Origin: Nemophila menziesii | Taxonomy: Eukaryota > Streptophyta > Magnoliopsida > Boraginales > Hydrophyllaceae | Assembly: GCA_029959085.1 (NCBI GenBank) | Contig: JARWIR010000005.1 | Coordinates: 1,490,501 to 1,554,500 of the forward strand | DNA length: 64,000 nt | Direction: 5' to 3' | In this document: piece after piece, positions 1 to 11,394 of the stretch | Numbering within the stretch: position 1 is the stretch's first letter | Layout: every line of letters starts with the position of its first letter | The notes under the pieces: generated by a model | The model's database searches: none | What the model was told of the DNA's origin: nothing | Seen by the model: the letters and a program-made list of their open reading frames with translations, nothing else | Position numbers and translations under genes: made by a program

Positions 1-429
1 AAAATTAAAGTCGCAATGCTTGAAGATTACACTTGTACTCATCTCTGTATGATGGCTATAGGGTGGTCATTAATCCTAAATCGCTTTGAACGCTCCACCT
101 AATATATTCCTTATCAACAGAATCATAAATTCACTATGTACTTAGGAATCACGAGGTCTTTACGGTTATAATATTGGCTTAAGGACGGCTGTGGATGTAT
201 ATTTGGTAATTTTGAAGTGAGCTTTTGGCTCTCTCCTCACTTACCATCAACAATGTCCTCGAGCTTGAGTCAACGCTCAAAAGATGTTCTCACTCACCCA
301 TATACGTAACAATTCAGCGTCCCATGTCTACCCACTATAGATAAGATGATTTTTCAGAAAATTTCCACTTTGCCGGGTGTTTATTCATATGTATTTTTCT
401 TTTTCTTTTTTTTTCTTTTTTTTTGTACA

Positions 430-476
430 GACGCAAACCGGGTTCCCGGTTTTGGCGAATCCGGGTACCCGGTCCT
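430..476. repeat. Isolated copy of the GGGTTCCCGG / GGGTACCCGG palindrome pair
   Basis: Two GC-rich inverted repeats (accgggttcccggt, then ccgggtacccgg) sit in the non-coding tail of remnant E. They have the same sequence and spacing as the tandem repeat at 2985-3545. The surrounding DNA is strongly AT-rich, so the island stands out. Confidence 0.75.
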
Positions 477-1275
477 TACTGTATGATTTTTCGAAATTTT
501 TCATTTTTTCTTTCTTTTTCATTTTTCTCCATTCCCGGCAAAGGGTTACAAGTATATATCATCTGCAATTGCGCTACAATACAAAGCACATCAATCCCAA
601 CCCATTAAATTCCCCATAAGTGGTCCCACCACCCCAAACTCAAGCTCGAGACATGTCTCAGGATTGTGATTCAAGTGCGGGTCATATGGTCATGCCTAAT
701 AATCTAAGGGATAATGGCTTATATCGTGGCTACAAAGAAAAGGCTAAAGGCTCAAAGTGGTCTAAGACGGATAATAATTAACACAAGGGATAGAAGGCTA
801 AAAAGGCACAAATGGCTAACAAAGAACTGCCCCTATCATTTTCCTAAGTATATAGCTTGTCTTTAGTTCATATCTAGGTGGGTTCTCTACTAATTAGGAT
901 TTCACATTCTACACACCAAACATATTCCTTAAGTACAAGCTTACTTCATTTGCATTGTTCATTAATTTTTCCTATCAATTACCTATGTTTGCATGCAATT
1001 TTAAATGCGTTTAATATCAATCCCTAAAGTCCACTATTTACTATCATCGATTCATCAAAAGTATGATTAAAGGGATATTTGAAAATTCCTACAGTCAAAC
1101 GCAACTCCGAAAATTCTTTTATTGAAAGCAAATAAAACAAATAACACATAAAAACTGGGATGAGGCAACGAACCCCTCCCCAAACTCAAAAATGAGTCGT
1201 GTCCCCACGACTCGAAAAGACTCAATAAACCATGTAAACTAATCTACACTAAGAGGAAGGTTTAGAAAACGTATC

Positions 1276-2595
1276 TTAACCAGCGCGTGGCTGGTTACCG
1301 GTGTTGCGTTCTGGACCTTTATCCCGCGTAACAGCATCATAAATCGCGTTTTGAAGTGTATTTACGCCTAAGATCAAATTTCGAAGCAGGTCCAATTCTT
1401 TTGTAACGTTTCCCAAGGTAGCAATCATCTTCGCTTGGTTCTCTTCCAACACTTGAATCTTCGATTCCAACTCAGGAACAGTTTTCGCTTTCTTTGATAG
1501 AGGAGTTCTAGGACTCTTGGTAGCTCGTGTTGCTTCCTCATGGATATTCTTGATCATGCTCAATGTTATACTCACACCAACTGAAACAATGTCAATATCT
1601 GCGTTCTTACGCGGAATCTTTGCGTCTAGACACAACTGAGTAATAGTGCAAGGGAACTTGAGATTTTGTTGTTTCATTGGGGATTTCGCGAACTCCATGA
1701 TTGTATCATAAATAATCTTAGCAACATCAAACGGTTTCTCCTCCAAAATACACTTAATAACAATTACATGCTCTTTTTTCAACTCGGAAGTGTGCTTAAT
1801 ACCAAAGAAAGTGGGTATTACGAAACGAGACCAAACCTTCGCACGAGGTTTCAGACTACTGCTGTAAAACTGTCCAGTATATCTTTCTCCTTCAGGAATT
1901 GGGCTAGCCCCATTAACAAGCACGGTCCCCCAAAGGGATTCAAAATCGAAAGAAGGGTCATTAAGAGTGTCTTGGAAAGGACATGTTCTAGAAAAGTTGG
2001 GTAATTTCAAGGATTTCCGAATACGCTCAATAGAGAAAGGAACTACCTTTTTGCGGATATCAATTGCGTCACGGGAGATAGCTAAACCTTCATAAAATTC
2101 TCGCACAAAAGTAGGAATAAACTCAAGCTTCCTTTCTTGTAAGTCTTTCCAACCAAACTTAGCACAAGTCACAGCATATTCCTTGTGTTCACTACTCATA
2201 ATACCTTTAGGAAAATTTGTCTCCTCACCAAACTTCAAAAATTCAATTCTTTCACAAACCTGAGTATTCCAACAAGTGTAAACCCTCTTAGGCTTGTTGG
2301 CCCACATCTTCATACGCGGAGGTTTCTGTTGAACTGGCACTTCCAGAACCTCTTGTTCAGTTTCATCCTCAATGTTCTTCTCAATTTCCTCTTCTTGTTC
2401 CTTCTCACTTTCTGGCTCATCAATTAATCTTCTCTTTTGACCTGTGATTTCTTTTCTCTTGGGGTCAAGCTTAACTTCATCAATTTTTCGTTTAGGAGGC
2501 GAATCAGGAATCTCAATAGCTTGATCTTTGGTACCACCAATGGTGGTTGTTCTTCTAGGAGCAGTTCTTCGGAAATCACCGGTTCTATTAGTCAT
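1276..2595 (-). CDS. Athila ORF3, putative plant transposon protein domain
   Basis: This open frame of about 439 residues lies 3' of pol, where Athila-group elements carry an extra ORF. I start it at the ATG at 2595 (MTNRTGDF) because element D's ORF3 also begins with MTNR. An in-frame ATG at 2787 would add 64 residues without support. Residues 1-110 are charged and low-complexity, with basic clusters that could be nuclear localisation signals. The middle (from about WNTQVCERIEFLKFG to the IPRKNADIDIVSVG stretch) resembles the plant-only domain annotated in databases as putative plant transposon protein. The C-terminus has a heptad-like coiled coil (ELESKIQVLEENQAKM). I see no signal peptide or membrane segment, so it is not envelope-like. 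The function is unknown. The frame is intact although the element is truncated. Confidence 0.75.
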   Translation of the reverse strand: MTNRTGDFRRTAPRRTTTIGGTKDQAIEIPDSPPKRKIDEVKLDPKRKEITGQKRRLIDEPESEKEQEEEIEKNIEDETEQEVLEVPVQQKPPRMKMWANKPKRVYTCWNTQVCERIEFLKFGEETNFPKGIMSSEHKEYAVTCAKFGWKDLQERKLEFIPTFVREFYEGLAISRDAIDIRKKVVPFSIERIRKSLKLPNFSRTCPFQDTLNDPSFDFESLWGTVLVNGASPIPEGERYTGQFYSSSLKPRAKVWSRFVIPTFFGIKHTSELKKEHVIVIKCILEEKPFDVAKIIYDTIMEFAKSPMKQQNLKFPCTITQLCLDAKIPRKNADIDIVSVGVSITLSMIKNIHEEATRATKSPRTPLSKKAKTVPELESKIQVLEENQAKMIATLGNVTKELDLLRNLILGVNTLQNAIYDAVTRDKGPERNTGNQPRAG

Positions 2596-2984
2596 CTTTT
2601 TCCACCCCAAACTCAAAACTTCAAATAGTGAGAAACTTAGAGAAAAGTTTAGAAATTTGATGTTTTGAGGCTTAGGAATTGAAGAACTAGGTGGAATATG
2701 AGATGGGTTTTGTTCAATTTGGATGAGAGAAGAAAGAACTGGGTTTAATTTAAGGATTGGGTGAAGAAAAATCTTGGGAAAAACCAAGGATTTGATGTTA
2801 TTTTGGAGAGGAGGTGAGTTGTTTTTGTGTTTATGTGGTGAAAGAGGGTAGGATTTGATGATATATATAAAGGTTTTGTTGATGATTTTCGGAGGTGGGA
2901 AAACTATTGGTGCGTTTTAGGTAAAAACTTGCAGAAGAGGCTAGGAAAACTAGGTTAAAATACTCAAAACCGACATCACAGCTT

Positions 2985-3545
2985 CAAAACCGGGTTCCCG
3001 GTTTCGAAAATCCGGGTACCCGGTTCCGCGTCGCTGTGACGGCGCGGAAAATTACTTAAGAATTTTTTTTTTTTAAATTGCCCTCAAAACGCACCAAAAC
3101 GCTAGACCCCAAGACGCGGGGTCAGAACTTTTGCTCGTCAAAACGGGGTACCCGGTTTTAGAGAATGCGGGTTCCCGGTTTTTCGTCGATGGCGCGAGCC
3201 AAAACGCACCAAAACGCAACTCCTCAAGACGCCGGGTCAGAGAATTTGGAAAATAACAGCTCCGAAACCGGGTACCCGGTTTTGCCAAATGCGAGTTCCC
3301 GGTTTTGTGTCGATGGCGCGAATCAAAACGCAGCAAAACGCAACTCCTCAAAACGCTGGGTCAGAACTTTTCAAAAGTTACAGCACCAAAACCGGGTTCC
3401 CGCATTTGTGAAATGCGGGTTCCCAGTTCCGACGCTGTGTCGTGAACCCAAAACGCGAGGTGTTGCGTGTATAAGGTTGGTACCAGCTCCAAAACCGGGT
3501 TCCCGGTTTTTGCGAAACCGGGTACCCGGTTTCTCCTGGACATCC
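2985..3545. repeat. About 125-bp tandem repeat with GTAC/TTCC-centred palindromes
   Basis: About four diverged units start near 3075, 3197, 3323 and 3450. Each holds the phrase caaaacgcaactcctcaa, a gggtcagaactttt box, and a pair of palindromes (accgggttcccggt or accgggtacccggt) separated by a gcgaaatgcg-type spacer. The array lies between the pol remnant and ORF3 of remnant E. This is the position of a different GTAC-rich repeat (33180-33540) in element D. Confidence 0.85.
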
Positions 3546-3765
3546 AACCTATTTTTCTCCTATTTTCGCCTTATCGACCCCAAACTCGTGACCTTTTTAC
3601 CCCTGAAATCATCAAAAACAACTACCCTTCCTCATTTCTTAATAATAAACACTAAAATTACGAAAATCAAACTATTTTACATTGCGAAAATTTAAAAACT
3701 CAACTAATATACAAAGAATTGGCTTTTGTTTAACGTCGTTAAGCTCGACGGGTTACCTCACGCTT

Positions 3766-4697
3766 CTAAGGAGCTTCGAGGAGATACATGACCTCCCCGG
3801 GATGTGGATCTTCCAAGCGGTTGGTATCTTCACCTCCATGGTATATCTTTAATCTGTGACCATTTACCATAAAGGTACGGTTCTCTAGCGGATGTTCTAT
3901 TTCTATCGCCCCATGAGGTGTAACTTTGGTCACAATGTATGGACCTGACCACTTAGATCTTAACTTACCCGGATAATTGCTGAACTTTGAATTATACTTC
4001 AATACTTTTTGTCCCACTTCAAAGTTCTTTGTACGAATCCGATTGTCATGCCATTTCTTCGTGTTTTCTTTGTAAAGTTTGGCATTTTCATAAGCATGCA
4101 GTCGGAATTCGTCAAGTTCGTTAAGCTTCATCATACGATTCTTTCCGGCTAAGATAGGGTCTAAGTTCAACTGCGCAATCTTCCAATAGGCACCCATTTC
4201 AAGCTCAAGAGGTAAGTGACAAGCCTTACCATACACCATACGGTAGGGAGATGCACCAACTGGAGTCTTAAACGCAGTACGATTTGCCCACAATGCATCA
4301 TCTAACTTCGTTGACCAATCTTTTCTTGTAGGACCAACGGTTTTCTCTAGGATTGATTTGACTTCACGATTCGAAACTTCAGCTTGACCATTTGGTTGTG
4401 GATGATATGCAGTAGATACACGGTGTCTTACTCCATATTTCTCTAGAACGGACTTCAAATATTTATTGACGAAATGAGTACCTCCATCGCTAATAATTAC
4501 TCTAGGAGTGCCATGTCTAGTAAAAATATGTGATTTCAAGAACTGAATCACCACTCGTGAATCATTGGTGGGTAAAGCCACCGCTTCCACCCATTTAGAC
4601 ACGTAATCAACAGCTAATAAGATGTAGAGGTTACCATTTGAAGGAACGAAAGGACCCATAAAGTCTATACCCCAAACATCGAATATTTCAACTTCTA
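3766..4697 (-). pseudogene. Athila pol remnant: integrase core and C-terminal domain
   Basis: The frame open from 4659 to 3766, plus a few codons upstream, encodes the end of a Ty3/Gypsy integrase. All three acidic residues of the DD35E core are visible: Asp in GIDFMGPF (about 4662-4671), Asp in ISDGGTHF, and Glu in [11 protein letters not shown]. The chromodomain-less C-terminal part follows ([21 protein letters not shown]). It closely parallels the last 300 residues of element D's gag-pol. Everything upstream (gag, protease, RT, RNase H and the zinc-binding HHCC domain) is gone, so it cannot act as an integrase. The stop at 3766 is natural. Confidence 0.9.
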
Positions 4698-4735
4698 AAA
4701 ATTTAAATCTTTCAGGAAGTGTATAAAAATGGAAC

Positions 4736-4906
4736 CTTAATGAGGTTTTTGGTTTTTTCTTTCTTCTTCAACAATTGTAAAGCTTCTCATTTCTGAAGCT
4801 TACATGTTTCGTTTTCTTCCCTTTTGAGATTAGCTGCTTCTTCATCTTTTCTTTGTTTGTACAGCTTCATTTCTTCAGTATACTCTTCCTTGTTCTTCAT
4901 TTCCCT
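4736..4906 (-). pseudogene. Stranded exon of a 3xHMG-box (HMGB6/13-like) gene
   Basis: On the minus strand a 171-nt segment is flanked by a perfect acceptor (atatcag before 4906) and donor (aag|gt after 4736). It translates to exactly 57 codons: a highly charged helix (REMKNKEEYTEEMKLYKQRK) ending in [17 protein letters not shown]. That ending recalls, from memory of the family, the linker between HMG boxes in plant 3xHMG-box proteins, which bind mitotic and meiotic chromosomes. Codon 40 is a stop, so it is dead. No other exon of the gene is visible. It lies about 35 bp from the broken end of Athila remnant E and beside a tgcactattagtccct motif. The family call is from memory and moderately sure; the splice borders are seen directly. 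Confidence 0.6.
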
Positions 4907-7010
4907 CTGATATTTGCATGAATTGCACTATTAGTCCCTGAGTAGATATAAAAATGCAATGAAAGAACATAATTTCAGCTATAAGTTTGACTTTTTCACC
5001 CATTAACTTCTCAACCTATTAAAAGTAATCGAAATTAAATTTACACAATGTCCTTCAATTTCTGTCTGACTCTCTCTCTGGAAAACATTTATTACGAAAT
5101 CTAATAGCAACTACATCATTATTAGTTTATTACTAAGTAAGGTACTAAACATTATCAACATGTTTGAAATATAATATTTGACGTTAATTGCAATGTACCC
5201 CTGTATAACATATTTATTGCTACTTTTAAAACAGGGGTTCTATTTTACTATTTCACATAGCATAGTGACGAGTAAAGAAATCATAGCAACAACCAATTGT
5301 CAATTCATTTTCTTTCCTTTCATTGGCCTAATTATCTTGTAAAGTATAAATTTCAGAGAATTAAAAAAATAGTAAAATCTTGCACTATTGATGTCCCAAA
5401 TATTAAAATGAATCATCCTCCAGAACTATTAAAACCTTCTTTGACAATTCTTAGATACTGCATAATAAATTGCACTATAAGTCCCTATATTATGCAAAAA
5501 TTGCAATAAAATGTCCCAATATTATTATTCTGAATGAATTGCACTGTAAATAGTTTGAATTCAGTGATTAGTGAAAGTAAGAAAGCAGATAAGAAACATT
5601 ATTCATAAAATTTGAAGTGAAAACAAAAGAAGTATACGGTTACCAGAATCGATCGAGAACTCTTTTATTTTACGGAACTCCAATCATCTGGAACCAGAAT
5701 TGTTGCTAACCTAATTAGATTGTGTTGTGCTGAGTTGCTACGGTGGAACGAAGATGAGGTGAGTGCGTGTGTGAGATTTGTGAGTCTGAATTGATGTGAA
5801 GCGAGGTTTTGATAGGGTACGTATAATATTGTGAACTTCTCCTAACGTCGCCACACACATCAAATCAAACGCGAATCAGAACTGCTCCCAAGAATCGGAA
5901 TCAGGGCTCTGAGGGGGGATTAAGGAGAGAGTGGGCTTTACTTGATTACACAGTAATCTAAGGGGTAAATATTGAGCAGTTGGAGATATATATTTCCATT
6001 CATAAACCTTTCTAAACGATTCCTAGTGTGCAATAGCCAAAATTTAGTACAAAACATAACAAAAACTGACATCTTCAGAACATCATCTTCAACGCAACCC
6101 ACATCAAAATTGGGAAGTAGGAAAATAGGAGGGGTTGTACCATCATCAAAAGCTTAGCGATGAGAGCAATACCAACAACTGTAAGTATCATAAGCATAGA
6201 CTCTATATCGAGATAATATTTTAATTCAGGACCTTCAACAAACACTTGGTGAATCTTCTTCAATTCAAACACCTTCTTCAAGAATTTTGGTATATCATAT
6301 ACCTGTCTTGCGTTAGTGTTGGTTGTGAAGAGCGATCTCTTTGTGGCCGTGATAACAGGTAATTCTGAAAGGTTACTCTTCACTTGCCGTCGATTTGATT
6401 AAGAAAACAAAGTTGAGCGGCCGGAAGGGTGGGGTTTGGTACATAGGCGGCGGGGTTTGGGCTTTTAAATGTTGAATTGGATTCGTCGGCCGTGTGAATT
6501 TGGGCCTGGTTGCTGGACTTTCGACAGTGTCTTGATGGAGCGGCGGTGAGACGGCAACGAATTATCAATCGACAACTCCTTTTATATTACAAAACTCCAT
6601 TTTTCTGGAACCAGGATTGAATTCCTGCTAACCTAATTGACAAATATAAAATGAATCGAGAGGGAGATGGACGACGAGGTCTCTTGTCGGAGTAGTTCCG
6701 GCGGGGGAATTGAACGACGCCGTGGATGTGGATCGAGAGGTGAACGAACGGTTTAATTTGGTGAGCTGTGTGAGAGAGAGAGAGTGTGACCTGATAGTTA
6801 AGTGAAATGAATTGGTATTTTTAGAATTTTCTTATTTAATAGCTGATATATATACAAGGGTAGATTAGGAAGTCTAAAATTGTTTAAGTAACAGAACGAT
6901 CTGGAGCGTTGTCCGTGACACATTTTTGCCTAAGAATCAATCTCGGCCCTTCTTTATACCCCCCCTTAACGATATATATATGGATATATTTATGTGCGTG
7001 TGTATACATT
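4907..7010. other. Intergenic stretch, no recognisable gene
   Basis: AT-rich DNA. It includes single copies of the gcactataggtccctat motif (about 4925 and 5470) and two diverged copies of a 70-bp segment (next entry). Short minus-strand frames at 6075-6383 and 6380-6568 show no family I recognise. The first ends in a hydrophobic stretch and could be a decayed gene piece, but nothing supports a function. Confidence 0.5.
5651..6638. repeat. Diverged direct repeat pair (5651-5718 and 6565-6638)
   Basis: Both copies read tcga-aactc, then tttta-tttac, then gaactcca, then ctggaaccag, and end in gctaacctaatt. They are about 0.9 kb apart in the same orientation. They may be remnants of a small duplication or the ends of an old insertion. 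The sequence between them is unassigned. Confidence 0.5.
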
Positions 7011-7019
7011 TAGATATAT

Positions 7020-7215
7020 TGATAATTTTTAATTGAATATATTTACCAAGCCTCTGAACGAGTTCTTAAAGAACTTTTATCAAATTGTTCACGAGTTTAT
7101 ACAAGTTTGAGTTCGTCTCGTTTAGTAAACGAGTCTAAATTTAAAGCTTGAGCTTGGTTTGTTTGACTAACGAGCCAAACTCAAACAAACCTTTAGCGAA
7201 CTCAAACTTGAACCC
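7020..7215. repeat. Low-complexity AACGAG/CTCGTT-type dispersed repeat
   Basis: The segment alternates imperfect copies of gaacgag, ctcgttta, gagcttgag and caaactcaaac in both orientations. This resembles a dispersed repeat found widely in plant genomes. There is no ORF. I cannot assign it to a transposon family. Confidence 0.35.
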
Positions 7216-7899
7216 TTGGCGAGAGTATCGGTTCATTTGAAGTCCTAGGGGACGGTTTTATTGTTCAAGGAAAAGAGAAGAGAGAGGGCGAAGGAGAGGA
7301 GTGGGTGGGGCAGTCGGTTTTGCAAGCTTAATAGAGATTTGTTTTTTTATTTTTGAGTTTCTTCGTAGTTATTAGTGAAGAATGGATGTTTTGGGATTTT
7401 TACCCTGGCAAATAAATAATTTTTTGAACATCATTTATTTCATTGTACAACATGGGTTATTACTTAGTATTACTATTTTTTTTTAAAAGAAAGCCACTTT
7501 TTGGATTTGATATGCATGAAATAGCTCATTAACTCTAAAGTTCCATTCAAAAATTAACCTTTGACCATATTGACCCACTCCCAAAAATGTAGAGATGTAT
7601 CTGTGATAATAACGTGATCACAAATTCTCATGTAGTCAAAATCAACCTTTTTATAAAAAAAATTAAAATCGTTATATATGGAAAGGAAAATATCGAACCT
7701 GCATTGATATGTACTACTACTTATGGGGGTGATCCGATGTGACACCCTTTTAGAATCTTTTTCCCGGTAGCTATAATGAAACGTACAAAGCACCCATCAT
7801 TAACTCTAAAACACATGCCTCCTGCCTGTAGAAAATTAAGCTCTTTTCTTTTTTCAAAAAATACAAATATTAATTATAAGATTAAGAATTTTTGTTCAA

Positions 7900-9200
7900 A
7901 ATTATCTAAAGAGATAATTCTCAATTAATCACACTTCTATACTTTTTATTCTCAAAAAAAAGGAAAGAAGAAATTACTTTTTACTTACTCACAAATTTTC
8001 AACTTAATTCTCAATTAAGCACATGGTCATATTTACCTTCCATTATTTCCTTTATATGGTTTTTTATTTTATTATATATTTATATTTAATATCTGAATTT
8101 ATTTTTTCATTTTTTTAAATAATTTTTTTTTCATTTTTTTTCGATTTTTTTTCATTTTTTTTTTCGAATTTTTTTTTTCGAAAAATATTTTTTTTTTCGG
8201 ATTTTTTTTTCGGATTTTTTTTTTCGGATTTTTTTTCCCGAAGATTTTTTCATTAACACACAAGTCCATACTGTTTTGTGTTACTGTAACTCATACGTCA
8301 AGCGATTGTGTGTTACATTAACACACAATCAGATGTTCAGACTATCTGTACACTATTATCTATTTCTGTATACAAATATTCTGTATATCTTATTCAGTGT
8401 TCCTGCAACACACAATTGTTATTTTTGTCTGTTTAAGCAACGCAAAACTGTAAATGACACACAAGTCCATACTGTTTTGTGTTACTGTAACTCACACATC
8501 AAGCAATTGTGTGTTAACAATCAGATATTCAGACTATCTGTACACTATTATCTATTACTGTGTACAAATATTCTGTATATCTTATTCTGTGTTTCTACAA
8601 CACTCAATTGTTATTTGTGTGTTTAAGCAGCGCAAAACTGTAAATGATAAACGCATTGTGTGTCTTACCAACACAAAACCCATATTGTTGTGTGTTACTG
8701 TAACACATACTTTCAGCAATTGCGTGTTGCATGAACACATAATCAGCCTACATATACATTATTCTATACCTTTGTGTACAAATATTCTGTCTGTCAGATT
8801 TTGTGTTCATGTATCACACAATTTGTTATTTATGTGTGTTTAAGCAACTCAATATTTTTCATATTGAGTGTTCATGCAACACACAACACATATGATTTTG
8901 TGTTACTTTAACACACAATTATCATATGTACTAATCTTACATCATGTTATCATGGGAAAAAAAATTCCGGGGGAAAAAATCGGAAAAAAAAATATTTCCG
9001 AAAAAAAAAATTCGGAAAAAAAAATATTTAGAAAAAAAAAATATTTTAAAAAAAAATCTGAAAAAAATAAATAAACATTAAACTATAATTAATAAAATAT
9101 ATAATTAAAGTAATTAATAATAGGTGGAAGGATATTTTGGTAATTGGGTAATATTTTGTGCTTAATTGAGAATTAAGTTGAAGTTGTAATTAATAAGGAA
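7900..9200. mobile_element. Foldback-like element with long T-rich/A-rich inverted arms
   Basis: The left arm (about 7990-8250) and right arm (about 8950-9185) are inverted copies. The phrase caacttaattctcaattaag at 8000-8022 recurs in reverse complement at 9158-9180. Inside it, T-runs punctuated by cgga/cgaa (8100-8250) face A-runs punctuated by ccg/tcgg (8955-9065). The 700-bp centre is a tandem repeat. No transposase frame exists, so it would be non-autonomous. The outer boundaries are uncertain and I could not find a clean target duplication. The class (Foldback/MULE-type or other) is not settled. Confidence 0.6.
8258..8935. repeat. About 200-bp tandem repeat in the loop of the foldback element
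   Basis: Units start near 8258, 8457 and 8660, with a partial one near 8878. Each opens with an acacacaagtccat-type box, then tttgtgttactgtaac, then caattgtgtgtt, and later agactatctgtacac and atattctgtatatc. Short acaca/tgtgt palindromes occur throughout. Open frames across it are by-products of the repeat. Confidence 0.8.
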
Positions 9201-9347
9201 TACTTACCTTCTCCGCGTAATTAATTGGGCGTTGCCCCTTATCTAAATATACCTAATTTAAAAAAAAAATCCCAATAATTTCAATTATTACAAAATTTCT
9301 CATTAAATTAAATATATATAAAAATATTTTTTCTATCTTTCTATATT

Positions 9348-10410
9348 TTTTTTTTGTCAAAAACAATTAATTAAAATTGATATCAAATCACATTACAAAA
9401 GGAGAGGTGGCATACCATGCTCAAAAAGACAAGAAAGCAAAAAACAAAGACAACAAAACCAATTAATATAAATGCTAAGCCGTCCACCCAACTGGAGAGA
9501 ATCCAACCTCTTTCCGGAGAAAAGCAGTTGCAACTAACCGACCATCAAGAGAACCACGAGACCACACCGCAATCGACGAACCAGGAAAAACCCCGTAAAG
9601 ATGATATAATGCAACCATGTGCCAAACCATACTTTGTAGATTGCAACTTCAACGAAACAAACGAAGATATTTCTTGTGAACCCATTAGCCCATAACCATC
9701 TTTATCTAGTAGTAATCCTCTTCCACCTCTCCACTTACTACTCTAATTAACGTTATCATCTACTTAGCTTCCACCCTCGTTGAGGTCTGTACCACTCCAC
9801 CAATTCTACTTGTCCCGATGATGTATATTACCTCCAGTCATATCTCCTCAAGCCTGACACTATTCTTTCTCTATATTTTTTGGCTTCACAATTATTATAG
9901 TAGTGCTTGGGACTGAAACGTCTTTAAAAACACACTCATTTCTAGTCGTCCATATCGCCCAAATAATTGTCATGAACAAAATACTCCATGGCACCCCATC
10001 ACCGCGTGTTCCATTTAACCATTCATGGTCTATCAAAACAATCAAGTCTAATCACCCTTGTGTGTGCAACATATCTTGTTTCGTTTGGTGTTCTACCTAT
10101 TTTCGCTGCTTGACCATTGTTATCTTGTGTTTATCACGACAACGGTTAAGGATCTATTGTTCAGTCTGCACCACCCTAACCCAGAAACACCTCTTCACTT
10201 ATGGTTGGGATTATAACATTACCATCCAGCCTTTGTCGTGTTCTATTGCCCACCCATGCTACTTCACATTGTCTGTTACCCGGTTTTATAGATGTTGTGC
10301 TTTATATGTTGCTCATCCTGAAACCACCCACACACATTCAATTCTCTGTTGCATTTCACTTATCACGAGAGTCATTTAAAGCAAGTAAGATTCAATCGTA
10401 GGACCTTCTG
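9348..10410 (-). mobile_element. LINE 3' fragment, copy 1
   Basis: On the minus strand this ends in a T-run on the plus strand (9349-9357), which is the poly(A) tail of a minus-oriented retroposon. Upstream of the tail, 10045-9860 encodes a degenerate end of a plant LINE ORF2 with the signature FMTIIWAIWTTRNECVFKD, the region between the zinc-binding RT tail and RNase H. The same roughly 750-bp sequence recurs at 45690-46445 and 50620-51410 in the same orientation. Stops and frameshifts make it non-coding. The start at 10410 is where similarity between copies fades. Confidence 0.7.
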
Positions 10411-10960
10411 GTCATTGCATGAGTACTTATATATATATTATTCTCTTTACCTTTTAATATATTTATTTCTTTTGACAAACAAAACCAATATCTCCTACAT
10501 CGGAAAAAATAAGTCATCTAGCTAAAAACAAATGGATCCACACTAACTTATATGCTTATTATCAACAATCAATATTTATGTAGGATCCACCATGCAATTT
10601 TCTTTAGCTTGATGTCTTTAACTGATACTACTTGTGGTCAAGTGATTAACCTTAACAAACTAGACATACCAACAAAAAATTTAAACTTGCTAAGTGATTT
10701 CATCTGAATATCCATACTCAGTGGCCTTGGATTGTGTGGTGAGGATTTTGTATCATATAATCATTTGTTTCTGAATGTGTTTTTTCCAAATACATTTGGA
10801 ATGAGATGGGAAAGTGGTTAGGAATTGGGAAGGAAATGAACACTATACCAAGTGCAATAAAATGACTTAAGAAATTTAAAACTTAGGAAAATTGGAGGCA
10901 AAAAGCGTGAAGAGTTGCTTCTGCAACTATAGCTTACGATATTTGTCGAGCAAGAAATCA
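10411..10960. other. Intergenic; contains one copy of a dispersed segment
   Basis: About 160 bp at 10579-10738 (ggatccaccatgcaa through actcagtggccttggat) is matched at 21237-21359 (ggatccaccaagcaa through actcattggccttggat). No coding potential is seen. The last bases, 10961-10965 (tctcg), are the left target duplication of Copia A. Confidence 0.55.
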
Positions 10961-11117
10961 TCTCGTGTTAGCCTTACCTTGTTTTTATTCCCACTTTAAT
11001 ATTCGACAAATCATTCTTTAACTAAAATTCATTTGGTATCACTTTTAAATGTTTTCCAAAACCCCTCATTAGATTAGTTATCTTTAAATCCTTGATCTTG
11101 AGCTTCATTAGAACAGT

Positions 11118-11355
11118 GTCGCGGTACACTGGACAACACCTGCGGTACACCGCAGTACCACGGACCAAAGGCGCGGAGCACAGCTAGTCCGAACAGAAAG
11201 CAAGATAATGCGCGGTACACCGGACTGAGGCGCGGTACACCGGACCAAGGGTGCGGACCAATAACGCGGTGCATGGGGTAGCCCGTCAGTATGCTATGAA
11301 ATCGATACGAGGAGAAGTGCGGTACACCGCACCATATCCGCGGTACACCGCGAGA
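11118..11355. repeat. GTAC-centred GC-rich block in Copia A 5' LTR
   Basis: About seven copies of gcggtacaccg, several extended to gcggtacaccgc (a 5-bp stem round a 2-nt loop) or followed by gacc, lie within 240 bp of otherwise AT-rich LTR. The block is repeated in the 3' LTR (17558-17795) and, rearranged, in Copia B's LTRs. A closely similar block occurs in Athila D at 33300-33540. Confidence 0.85.
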
Positions 11356-11394
11356 AAGGGTTTTCTGCTCTTTAGTACAAGACAAAGCTTATAT

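Larger units (their letters stand above)
1..4700 (-). mobile_element. Athila-like Ty3/Gypsy remnant E (3' half)
   Basis: Read on the minus strand, this holds the end of an integrase, a GC-rich tandem repeat, an ORF3, and a long non-coding tail. The same order occurs in the complete element D at 26122-37372. The tail at 1-650 resembles D's 35040-35640 in inverse orientation, for example the phrase around 240-310 that matches D near 35400-35460. The 3' LTR would lie just left of the window. Homology to D stops abruptly near 4697-4705, so gag, protease, reverse transcriptase and the 5' LTR are missing. It is a different subfamily from D: the coding parts match well, but the repeat between pol and ORF3 is unrelated in detail. 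Confidence 0.88.

Noticed and set aside
1666..2628. Plus-strand frames at 1666-2004, 2185-2427 and 2437-2628
   Set aside because: They are shadows of the minus-strand ORF3 of remnant E.
8276..8843. Two overlapping Cys/Tyr-rich frames
   Set aside because: They follow the 200-bp tandem repeat of the foldback element and show repeated, low-complexity protein with no domain.
9417..9695. 92-residue Lys/Gln-rich frame
   Set aside because: It lies antisense in the 3' region of a minus-strand LINE fragment and has no family.
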